64,000 nt of DNA from Talpa occidentalis (Eukaryota > Chordata > Mammalia > Eulipotyphla > Talpidae). The stretch is from assembly GCF_014898055.3 (NCBI RefSeq), contig NW_023604295.1, positions 95,371,591 through 95,435,590 on the forward strand, given 5' to 3'. Below the pieces are notes generated by a model. It was not told the origin of the DNA. It searched no databases and saw only the letters and a program-made list of their open reading frames with translations. The translations under genes were made by a program, and so were the position numbers. Shown here piece by piece: positions 1 to 11,700 of this stretch; within the stretch, counting starts at the first letter, position 1; each line of letters opens with the position of its first letter.

Positions 1-204
1 TTCTGCTAGGTTTTGTTTTAAAGTACCATACAGCAAAACATTTCAAACTAATGTGGCATTACTTATGATTTCATTTAATAATAGCCTGAAAAAATATCTT
101 TACAATAGCTAATGTGATTCTCAGACCTCTCTGAAGTACATTCTAATGAAGAAAACCCTTGATTTCCCATTTTTAAGAGGGCATTATTCCTCTTGTATTA
201 CCAG

Positions 205-365
205 ACATGAAGGCCAGGCATTTGAAAAGCATTTTTTCATATAATCCTCACATCCATTTAAATATTATTTTATGCCTTTTGCAGATATAGAAACTGAAAC
301 TAAGTGAGGTTAATTTTTTCAAGGTCAGACACCCAAGAATATGGTCCAACCCTTCCTTATTCCAG
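205..365 (-). repeat. MIR fragment (degenerate)
   Basis: The stretch running from 'cctcacatccatttaaat' through 'agaaactgaaactaagtgag' to 'caaggtcagacac' has the order of motifs of the reverse strand of the mammalian-wide MIR SINE core. It is strongly diverged. The rest of 1-1088 is intron in which I recognise nothing. Confidence 0.5.
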
Positions 366-1088
366 GGTCTATTTTCCATTATTCCACATGCCATTTGGGC
401 TCATAAACTTACCCATCTTCTTGAAATATGTCATAATAGAATATAAAATGTTTCTTCATTGGGGGGGTGTCCTTAGACAAACATTAAGAACATTGAAACC
501 TTGTAAAATTATATCTTTGAACCTTTTAAAATTATTTATAACTGTGGTTAAAGGTGAGACGATATTATACAAAAACAATAAATAGTGTGTATAATTGATA
601 AATGGCTTAATGCATATTACAAACACAATACGTACTAATTCTAAGATAAATCTTAGAACTAGGTAACAGTCACATGAGCTCAGACTCACTGTTTTCCCTG
701 TTCTCATGGTAGAAACTGAGTCCCAAGCAACTTAACTGAAAGGTCTGACCTTTACTTCATTCTAACAATCTGTTGATTGGAAGATTCACACTTCACATTT
801 GGGAGCTAAAAGAACCATTTTATTTCATATGTGTATGTATGTTTATCCTTCAATTATGATAATCCCAATATTGAAAATGTGAAACTGTACTTTAAGGAAA
901 TATAATATTTGTTGTCATCACATAACCTCAATTTTCCACCACCAGTGAGTTAGAATAAAGTATGGGTGATAGTTTTTTTCTTTAAAGTTGTTGCTTTAGG
1001 TGTTGTTAAAATGGAAAAAAAAGTTTGTACTTAAAATTGACATGCTTCTTAAGTTGACAACTATTTAAAACTCAGTTTTGTTTTATAG

Positions 1089-1245
1089 GTTTTATCCCTA
1101 CCATTATGCACCATTTTTATCAGATATCCGCAATATCAGTACACTCAAACTCCATTTTGAACTAGGGAAACCTTTTAAGCCATTTGAACAACTTCTTGCT
1201 GTCCTTCCAGCAGCCAGCAAAAATTTACTTCCTACATGCTACCAG
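1089..1245 (+). CDS. XRN1: XRN1 exon 1 of window (CR2, about residues 480-531)
   Basis: The acceptor is ttttatag and the donor is CAG|gtgggt. The first base completes a Trp codon from the previous exon; 52 codons follow, starting FYPYHYAPF. The human protein has Tyr at the first position as I recall it, so this would be a conservative Tyr-to-Phe change. The peptide [18 protein letters not shown] is a signature of conserved region 2 shared by XRN1 and XRN2 enzymes. The exon ends on a codon boundary. Confidence 0.97.
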
Positions 1246-4200
1246 GTGGGTTTCAGAATTAAATAATTTTATGTCCTTTGTGATATTAGCCAAATATATT
1301 TATTTTTAATTTCAAATAAAGTATTTTAAGTAAGACCCTCCCTTCAAAAGTAATTGCTTGATTTAAAGTTAGCTTCATTTTTTAAATGTAAGCAGTCCAT
1401 AAACCATTCAGCACGTAGCTTTTTCATTTTTAGTACCTTTATTTATTTATTTTTAAATTTTATTTATTTATGCATATAAGGGCTGAGATGTGGGGAGAGG
1501 GGTGGTAAGAAGATTCACCAGAGACAGAGTGGGGAGCAGAAGAGGCAAACTGACTAAAATATACTGCTGAGGGGAGCAGCAGGCTAGGCAGGAGAGGTAT
1601 GCTGTACCATATTGGTCAGCTCTCAGGCGGGGATTGAACTCATATTGCAGTGGCTGCTGATAGCTTTGCAGTGCTGAAACTTAACCATTTGTACCATCAG
1701 GGATGCCCCATTTTTAGTACCTTTAATTAAATCTTAAATTTGCCTCTGTCTGCATTGATGAAAGTAAACTGCAACAGGTAAAATCTAAAGTCAACTACTT
1801 TGTCCAAATGCTCATAGATTCATTCTTGTTCTCTTTTATTCTCTACCTGTTAAAATAGGGTGGTTCTAATAAGTCATCTTAACAAAAGTGTTACCTCACT
1901 TTTATACTTGAGTTTTAAGTATTTTATTTATCAAATTGTGGCTTTTCTGTCTTTTACATGTTTCATATAATAACAGAAGGAAGTTATTTCAGGATTGATT
2001 GGGTCACCAAAACTGCAGTAAACCTGCTTACTCTAAGGGTTACTTTCATTTAGTTCTTCTAAAATATTAATCTGTTATAATCCCATGGTCTGGTTGCAGA
2101 AATTAGAGTAGATGCACACACATACACATGCATGTACTTGAACAATGTTAAAACTGCATTCCACATCTTCCTTATGCTTAACTTGTCCTTCATCCTGACC
2201 TTTGGTCTCCCTTTTTTCTTAAATCTTTCTGATATTTTTCCCCTATCTTCACATACATTAAGAATTGATACTCTCCCACTTTGAGACAGTATAGCCATGC
2301 ACACATTTTATAGCCAAATCTGTTTTAATTGTTGTGTCCATGCCACACTCATTATTAAATACTTTGAGTATCACCTGAGAAATATGCTCTTTTAGTTCTT
2401 TAGAAAGTTTTTATATCATAATTTTCCATATTTGTTTCCTAGAAGACATTTTTATCCTTTAGTTATCTGCCCCTGTTATGAAATCTCTTGTAAAATGATG
2501 TCTTAATTGGATTTTTTTCTTTGCTATTAGTGATGAAGAGATTCTTAGCTTTTAAGATTTTTTATTTTTTTAAATATTTATTTATTTATACAAGCACTGG
2601 GTACAGGCTAGAGGCAGGGGAGGGTGAGAGAATTCACCAGACACAGAGCAGGGAGCAGAATAAGCAGAAGGACCGAAGTATACTGCTGAGGGGAGCAGCG
2701 GGTGAGACAGGAGAGATCTGCTGCTCCATGTGGGAATCTCCCTGGCTGGCCAGGAATCGCACCGGCGCTGCAGATGCTGCAGACAGCTTCACAGCGCTGC
2801 GCTCAACCCACTGCACCACCAGGGAGGCCCTAAGATTTTTTATTTTTAAATTATCTTATATAACACTTCTTATATAATAGAATCTATAATAGAATCATTT
2901 GATTAACATGAAGATAAATTGTTTAAAGTTTAAAATGGAGGAATATTGAAAACTTGTTAAATTAATTGAAATTTGTGTGGGAAAACAGATATAGTAAACC
3001 TCATGGAGCAAAAAGACAGTAAAAAGGAGAAGTGATCAAATTCAGGCTAAAGATGTTTCAGCTACACGTCAGCGGAATGGGAAAATGATTATAGCAGAGA
3101 AATTAGAAGTCTCATAGTAGATAATCAGAATATGCAAGCAATATCACAGTACATGGAAGATATAAATAGTTTTGTTTTGCTTAGAAATTTTAAGCTGTAG
3201 CATGAAGAATATTGTAAATATATTAACAAAAAGCTATATGTATTGATATTCTTATATTTCAATTGTACTATTTTATATTCTCACAGCATTTGATGACCAG
3301 TGAAGACTCACCAATTATAGAATACTATCCACCTGATTTTAAAACTGACCTAAATGGGAAACAACAGGAATGGGAAGCTGTGGTATTAATACCTTTTATT
3401 GACGAGGTCAGTGCATGAAGCAGTTATATGTACACATACATTCTTTTTTTTTTTAAAGATTTATTTACTTATACAAGAACTGGGGTACAGATCAGAGGCG
3501 CGGGAGGGTGAGAGAATTCACCAGAGAGAGCAGGGAGCAAAACAGGCAGACGGACTGAAAACACTGCTGAGGGGAGCAGCGGGCGAGGTAGGAGAGGTCT
3601 GACATGCCATGTGGGTTTCTCCCTGGCTGGCCAGGGATAGAACTCATGCTGCAGAGGCTGCGGACAGCTTCACAGCGCAGTGCTTAACCGGCTGCTCCAC
3701 CAGGGAGGCCCTACACATATATTCTTAATCAGAGATTATTTCATATAAATTAATGAGCATTAGTTTTTAATCACCATTATGTTTTGCTAATGAATTTAAA
3801 CTACTCTTTTCTTCATTATATGCATCAAAACTTGTAGGTATGCTAACTATAAGAAAGTTGGAGTGACTTTAGTAATATTAGACAAAGTAGACTTTAAGCA
3901 AAGACTGCTACCAGAAATCAAGAGGTAAATATTTCATAATGATTAAAACATTAAGTCAGTAGATCAAGAAGAAATGAAAAATGCTGAATGTATATGTAGG
4001 TGATGACTGGGCTTCAAATATATGAAACAGAAACTGTCAGAGTTGACAGAAGAGATAGAGAAGTCCGCGGTAAACTTGGAAATTTCAGTACTTCTCTCTT
4101 AGGAATTGATAGAACAAGAAGAGAGAAAAGTGAACACTATCCATCAAGCACTATAAATCTATTCATCTTCATTAATATTTATAGAACACACACCCAACAA

Positions 4201-5721
4201 GTGTAGAATACTCTTAGTAGGTGAGTAAGGAACATTCCCTAAGATTATTTGCTATGATGGAAAACATGTCTCAATAAATTTAAAAGGGTTAAAATCAAAC
4301 AGGGCATGTTCTCTGATCACATGGAATTAAGTTAAAAATCAGTAACAAACATCTGGAAAATCTGAACTGTTTTGAAATTAAATAACATACTTCTAAATAA
4401 TACATGAATGAGAGAAGAAATTAAGGGAGTAATTTGAAAATATTTTGACCTGATGATAATAAAAATGCAACATATTATAATCTGTGTGATAAAACTATAG
4501 CAGTGCCTAAAAGAAGACTTAAGATTCTAGAAGCTTATACAAAACAAGAAAAAGGTTTGAATAAATTATCTAAGCTTCCTAACATAATTAGTTAGGAGAG
4601 TAAGATACAAATTAAACCCAAACTAATCCAAATGAAGGAACTTATAAAGATAGGGGCAGGAATCCATGGAAAATGAAAAAACTATGAGGAAAATCAATGA
4701 AACCAAATGTTGATGCTATTAAAATTTTAATAATAAATCTTAAAATAAAATTTTAATAATAAAATTGATAATTTCTAGCTAGACTGATCAAGAAATAGGA
4801 AGAAGGGAGGAGAGAAATAATATATAAATTGCCAATATTAGGAAGGAAAGAAGAGAGACTATAATTCTACAGATATTTAAACGATAGTTAAGGAACATTA
4901 TGAATGATTTTGTGCCAACAAAGTGAACAAGATAAAATGAACACATTTTTTTAGACATAACTTACCAAAAATATATAAAATGTTTTATATCTTGGCTTAC
5001 ATGGAAATATGCAAAGTACAAAACATGTCAAAATTTATCAAATTATGAATTTTAGGCCTGCGTGTTTTAAATGTAAGTTATGCCTCAATTAAAAAAAAAA
5101 TGTACCCAGGGTGGGGGGCGAGAGAGGGGAGGTATTGGGGTCAGAATGGGGGGGTTTGCAATTTTATGGGGAATATAAAAATAAAATTTATTATTTAAAA
5201 ATAAATAAATAAATGTACCCACTTTAAAAAAAAATTCTCTAGTGGAGGAAAAAATTTTTATTCATATCTTACAGCTTTTATTATTTATTTATAGATTTAT
5301 CTTTATTATACATAAAGAACTGAGGTGTAGGCTGGGGGATGGGGAAGGGAGGCCTGGGGAAGAGTGCGAGGATTCACCAGAGAGAGAGTGGGGAGCAGAA
5401 CAGGCAGATCTACTGAAATACACTGCTGAGGGGAGCAGTGGGTGAGACAGGAGAAGTCTGATGTGCCATGTGGGTAGCTCCCTGGCTGGACATGGAACTC
5501 ATGTTGCAGTAGTGGCTATAGCTCAATAGTGAGACTTAACCCCTTGTGCCACCAGGGAGGCCCCATATCTTACAGCTTTTAAAAAGGATGTTTGTTGTAT
5601 GTGAGAAGATGCTTGCCAGCCAACAGATAGAGAATTAAGTTGTGACATTGTCTTTGTAGCCTGTATGTGTGCAAACTTAGTTCCATGTAGACAGTTAACA
5701 ACTGTCACATTATTATTACTT

Positions 5722-5753
<32 letters not shown>

Positions 5754-8700
5754 NNNNNNNNNNNNNNNNNNNNNNNNNNNNNNNNNNNNNNNNNNNNNNN
5801 NNNNNNNNNNNNNNNNNNNNNNNNNNNNNNNNNNNNNNNNNNNNNNNNNNNNNAGCAAGGTTGGGTTTGTTTCTTAATCAGGCTGCAACTCTGTGTCTTT
5901 TTATTGAAGAGTTTAGTCATTTACATTAGAGTTAATATTGATATGTTAACATCTGTATTTGCCATTGTGTTTGTCTTTCCTTTGATTTTATTTTTTATTC
6001 TTTTAATAACTTTTTTTTTTTTTTTTGGCTTTTTCATTGTTATTTCGTCGCTCTGAGGTTCTGGCTTTAGGACTCCTTGTAGTATTTTTTGGAGTGGGGG
6101 TTTAGTTGCAATGAAATTCCGGAGTTTCTGTTTGTCTGGGAAGGTCCCTATTTCTTTCTTCAAAGAGGAAGGAGAGCTTTGCGCGGATAGAGTATTCTTG
6201 GTTGGCATCTGTTTTCTTGGAGTCTGTTGACTATGTCCCTCCACTCTCTCCTTGCCCGTAGTGTTTCTTCGGAGAAGTCTGATGTCAGCCTGATTGGTTT
6301 TCCTTTGAATGTTATCTGTTTCTTCCCTCTTGCCAGCTTCATTATTTTTTCCTTGTCCTGGATTCTTGGGAGCTTTACTATTATGTGTCTTGCTGTATTT
6401 TTCCTTTCGTCGTGGAAGTTTGGTGTTCTTCTTGCTTCTTGTATATCATTTTCAGCTCCTTCTTCACATTTGGGAAGTTCTCTTTCAATTATCTCTTTGA
6501 ATATTTTCTCTGTTCCTACATCTCTCTCCTCTCCTTCTGGTATTCCTATAACTCTTATATTTCCTTTCCTCATGGAGTCCGATAGTTCCCGAAGTCTTTC
6601 TTCGTTCTTTTCCTTCGTACTTCTCTTTCCTTCTCTGTTTTGGTTCTTTTTTATTTCTGTGTCTTCAAGATTACTTATTCGTTCTTCCATTTCATCTATT
6701 CTGCTTTCATTGCTTTTCCCAGAATTCTTTAGTTCTTCCATTAATTCTTTGATCTCCTGCATTTCTTTTACTTCCTCTTTAGGGACTCAATTTCTTTCTT
6801 CTGACCATTGTTTTCCCTCTCTAGGGACTCAATTGCATTCTTCTGATCGTTGATTATTTTTCCCTTATCATTGTTTTCCTTTATGACTTCTGTCAGTTTT
6901 TTAATCACGGCAATTTTAAATTCTCTTTCTGGAAGGCTCAGAAATTCTTCAAGTTATTGTCGTTGCAATCTGGGGGCTGGCTTTCTTTTTGTGGTGTGCT
7001 TTTTCTCTGGAGAGTTGCTAGGTTGCGTGTGGTTCTTCTCCTCCTACTGGTGTTTTCTAATTTGCCGTATGCGTTGGGACACTGTGTTGTTGGGACTTGC
7101 CGGCATCTTGGGTGGGCTTCTCTGTTCCCCTCTGGTTTTTCCAGGAGTCATCTGTCAGTTTCAAGCAGCCTTTACTGGAGAAAGGTCCCTGTTCTAAAAT
7201 GCCGATGTGGGGACACCTCCCTGTGCGCCTGGTCTGCCCCGGCGGTGGGTTCCTGCTCCCTCTGGGCTTGGACTGCAGGCCAGAGGGGGTCTGGCGTGGG
7301 CGAACTTCCCCCGCTCACCTCTGGCTCCTGAGGAAGCCTTCTGCAGGTAGTCTTTACTGAAGAAATGTCCCTGTTCTAAAATGGTGATGTGGGACACACT
7401 CCCTGCGCTTCTGGTCTCAGCACACTATCTGCGCGCTGGTCTGCCCCGGCTGTGGGTGCTCGCTCTCCCTGTGGGCTCAGACTACTTGTTCAGAAGGGGC
7501 CCGGTGTGGGCTAACTCCCCAGCTGGCCACTAGCTCCTTCAGTAGCCGTGCTGGGGTCAAGTCGCTAGGTGGCACCAGAGATCTCTCGTAGAGCCCTTGG
7601 GGAGCTGATTTTCCACCCCGTGGGACAGGGAGCAGAGCGGGGATGGTAGGGTACACCTCAACGGCTTTGGGGTGCTGTGTCTGCCTTGTGCCCCACCGTC
7701 GTGGGGAACCCACGCCCCTAATTTCGTGCCCGGGTCTCAGTTCAAAGCCCTCAGTTCCAGGACGCGGGCTGTAGCCCAGATCAGTGGCGCGGGAATGGGC
7801 GCCTTTTGAATCCCGCTCCCCTGCCTGGGCGCCTTGTTCCTGCTCACTCAGGGAGGGCCTCCGCCGGGTCTCAGTTCCAAAGCCCTCAGTTCCAGGACGC
7901 GGGCTGTAGCCAGATCAGTGGCGTGGGAATGGCGCCTTTTTGAATCCCGCTCCCCTGCCTGGGCGCCTTGTTCCTGCTCACTCAGGGAGGGCCTCCGCCC
8001 GGGTCTCAGTTCAAAGCCCTCAGTTTCAGGATGCGGGCTGTAGCCCAGATCAGTGGCGCGGGAATGGGCTTTTGAATCCCGCTCCCTGCCTGGGCGCCTT
8101 GTTCCTGCTCACTCAGGGAGGGCCTCCGCCCGGGTCTCAGTTCCAAAGCCCTCAGTTCCAGGACGCGGGCTATAGCCCAGATCAGTGGCGCGGGAATGGC
8201 GCCTTTTGAATCCCGCTCCCCTGCCTGGGCACCTTGTTCCTGCTCACTCAGGGAGGGCCTCCGCCGCGTCTCCGCAAGCCTAGGTCGCAGGCGCAGGGCC
8301 TGGGCAGCTGCAATCCGAGCGCGCTTTCGCGCAAGCTTACCGGGCGGCTGGGGCTGTGTGCTGGGGCTGGGCTCCTCCTGGGGGGCGGGGCTCTCTTTAC
8401 TGGCGCCTGGAGCTCACCTCAGCGGCGGATCCTGCAGGGTTCGCCTCAGCTCCCGTTCACGGGTGTGGTGGCTGAAATAGTTCCTTTCCACTCACAGTCC
8501 CACTTGCTGCATCCGTTTTTCTTGTTGGGCGTTTTGGTTTGTTGTTTCCCTCGTCTCTGCCGGTGGGAGAGTGCCGCCTCTGTGGGGGGGGAGGGGAGGC
8601 AGGTTCTGCGCTACCCTCCCTTCTCGTCCTCTTTTATGGCAACTTTCTTCTTCGGCAGTTTGCTGGAGTCGTCCGTTTATCTTCCCTGTCTCAGTTCTCA

Positions 8701-11700
8701 CTGGGACCTGCCGCTTTTCCTCCCTATTAACTTTTTTTAATGGGAGATCTTACTCGCAGCGTCTCCTCGCCGCCATGTTGCTCCGCCCCTCCATTATTAT
8801 TACTTTAGTTCATGATTGAATTTTAATTTAAATGTGAACACCTCAATGAGATTTTGAATGTTTTAAACAACATTGCCTTATAATATGCCACTGAAAGCAA
8901 AACTTTTAACCAGTAGTTACCACCACATACCTAATGTTTTTTGGAAGCAGAAGCTCAAAACTTACTCAAGAAGGTCAATGAAAGTCATCTTAAGAGAGTC
9001 AGGTAATAAAAATTTACCAAATTGAATACATGATAGGATCTTCAGAAATGAGAGATTAATAGGACCCATTTGTAGCCCACACAGGAGTATTCTACAAACT
9101 GGTGCTAGGAACAGAAAGAGTTCACCTGTAGGCTTCAACTACTTGCTATTTCTCCCTCTCATACACACCCTTACATGTACATTTTCATTTGAAGAATGTA
9201 AGTAGAACCATATAATATATCCTTGATTAGAGCCTAAATCTCTTTTCTGGGATTGGCTCTCCAGTCTGCATTTTCCTAGACTTTTTGACTCCCTGCTCTA
9301 GGCTTTTTTTTTTTTTTTTAAAGATTGATTGATTTATTTATACAAGTACTGGGTACAGTCAGATGCGTGGGAGGGTGAGAGAATTCACCAGAGCCAGAGC
9401 GCAGAGCAGGGCAGGCAGACTGACAAAGAAATACACTGCTGAGGGGAGCAGCGGGCATGGCAGAAGAGGTCTGTCACACTATGTGGGACCCTCGCTTGTG
9501 ACCGGGGATTGAACCGGCGCTGGAAAGGCTGCAGGCATCTTTGCAGCCCAGCGCTCAAGCGCTGCACCACCAGGGGAGGCCCTGCTCTAGGCTCTTGAAG
9601 CTAACCTCTGAGATGTCAGATAAAGCAAAAGACAGGTTGGGCTACTCTACTGTGTCAACAAAGACCTTGGCTAACCCTTCAAGTCACTCTGATACTGGAA
9701 TGACCTATTAGAATTCTCCTAAGTTGCTATAAAGAGTCTGAGACTTTACACGCCTCTTTTTTCAGTTTTGGAGCCATGCTTTCTTTTGAAAGGATGCATA
9801 GCCTTTCACTTGAGGATATTTCCCAAAGTGGGCTTAACAGCAGAGTGTTATAAGCCAGAGCACTTTGAGCATCTGGGCAAAAAAGTTCTTCAATACTGTT
9901 TGGCAGCGCATCACATCCATTATACCACTATACCTCTTTCTATAAATGCTTTGAAAGTAGCACATATAATTATACTGAAAAGTCTAAGAGGCAACTCTGG
10001 AAGCCAGTTTGTTCCTTATAAAATTAAACATACATTTATAATGCAACCCAGTAAATACACTTTTGGGTATAGTAACTTAGATGAATTAAAACTTAAATAT
10101 ATATATTAATGTTCAGAGCAACTTATTTGTAATAATTGCAAACTGGAAAAAATTCAGATGTCCTTCAGTAAGTGATTGGATAAACAAACTGTAGTATATC
10201 CATATAAGTAGAATACTGCATAATAATTCAAAAACTATTTATATAAGCCACATAGATGAAAAACAGTTCATTTTAGTATAAAAGTTTCTCAAAAGGTTAT
10301 ATATTGTTCAAATGACAATATATGTATTCTTTAAATGACACAATTGTTGTAATATAAAACACATCAGTGATTGCTAGGGATTAGTTAAAGTTGGGCATGG
10401 AGTACATAAATATAAAGAAAAGACATGAGGGCGTTTATTATAATGTAACAGTTCTGTATTTATATTTTTAGTGGTGATTACATTAATCTATGCATATGAT
10501 AAAATTCCACAGCACTGTACACACACACTCATAATCACATATTAAAACTATTGAAATGTGATTAAGTTGATAATATACCAATGTCAGTTTCTTGATTTTG
10601 ATAATGTGGCTTTGTGTAAGATTGAAGAAAGTTTGTTGGAAGCTGCAAGGGAATTTTCTGTGCTAACTGCAAATTCTGTTGAATCTTAAATTGTTTTGTA
10701 AAAAAATGTAAAAAAACTGTCACTATTTGTCCAACATAATGTCTTATCATTGGCAATATTACTTAAAGGGAGGTGCAGTCCAAGAAAAATAGTAAGAAAG
10801 TATCTTCAATCAGCAAATATTGATTGAATATTTTCTCTGTTCCAGGCTAAAGTCTGGGTATATATGCAATGATAGTACTATAACATTTATATGTACTTTT
10901 CCCCCCAAAATACAAATAAGTTTATGTACTGTGTCTTTCTTAGAATCTTATCGTCTTTATTGTAAAATTAAATAATTGTCTTTTTTTCTTTAACACAATG
11001 GTAACTTTATATTTAAGTGTAAATTTGTTCTTTTTGGTGTATGTATGCAGTTTAGTTTATTTAATATTTGCTATCTTAGGTATTTGCTTGTGTGTTTTGC
11101 TTTGCTTTAGTTATTATCTTTAGTTTGAAATAATATTAATAGCTGCTGTGTATCCTACCATGGTTAGGGAAACATAAATAACTAGTATCCAAACAGAGTT
11201 TTTTGGTTTATTTCTTTTAAAGGGAGCCATAGATATTATTTTACAATTTTTCTCACCTATTAAAAATATCATGGATATCACTCCAGTCATTAGAAGTCTG
11301 ACCCTTTCTTCAATAATATCATATCTCATGGTCATAAATTTTTCCCTATTATCCTAGTAGTTATTCAGGCTACTTCATTGTTTTGCCACTACACACAGTG
11401 CTATACTCAAAGTACTTCTAAATTTATGTATTATTCTTGATTGTTTGTACATTCTTATATATTGGAGATTATATTTTTATAACGTAGATTTGCCAAAACA
11501 GGATTGTGTGGTTAATGGGAATGTATATTTTCAGTTTTAATGAATATTACCAGATCCTTTTTCAAGAAGTTTGGTCTAATCACACCAATATTGAGTGCCC
11601 ACTTCTCTGCCTCTCCAGTCCTGGATATTATTGTGGCTTTTAATTTTGACCAATGATGAAAAATGCTATTTCATTATTATTGAAATTTGTTTTTCTCTGA

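Larger units (their letters stand above)
5724..8791 (-). mobile_element. Full-length-type L1 retrotransposon, antisense to XRN1, interrupted by assembly gap
   Basis: Read on the - strand from 8791: a 1.7-kb GC-rich 5'UTR with tandem monomers, ORF1, the first codons of ORF2 ([13 protein letters not shown]), then a 100-N gap, then the poly(A) tail (T run at 5724-5753). A 16-bp target-site duplication, cattattattacttta, lies at 5708-5723 and 8792-8807, so both ends belong to one insertion. The first-strand nick context on + would be CTTT/AG, close to the L1 endonuclease consensus. About 4 kb of ORF2 and 3'UTR should sit in the gap (inference from usual L1 length). ORF1 is frameshifted at least twice, so this copy is probably no longer autonomous. 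Confidence 0.93.

Noticed and set aside
2059..2304. 81-codon ORF on - strand
   Set aside because: No recognisable similarity or gene structure; a single short frame in AT-rich intron.
6227..6853. 208-codon open frame on +
   Set aside because: It is the antisense of L1 ORF1; its composition (runs of Ser, Phe, Leu) is a mirror of the Lys/Glu-rich ORF1 on the - strand.
7732..8264. Possible CRISPR-like or satellite array
   Set aside because: Units are contiguous without spacers and lie inside an L1 5'UTR in a mammalian genome; CRISPR does not apply.
7834..8740. Series of overlapping + strand ORFs with repeated peptides
   Set aside because: They come from the 134-bp GC-rich monomers of the L1 5'UTR; stop-poor because GC-rich, with no domain or start context.
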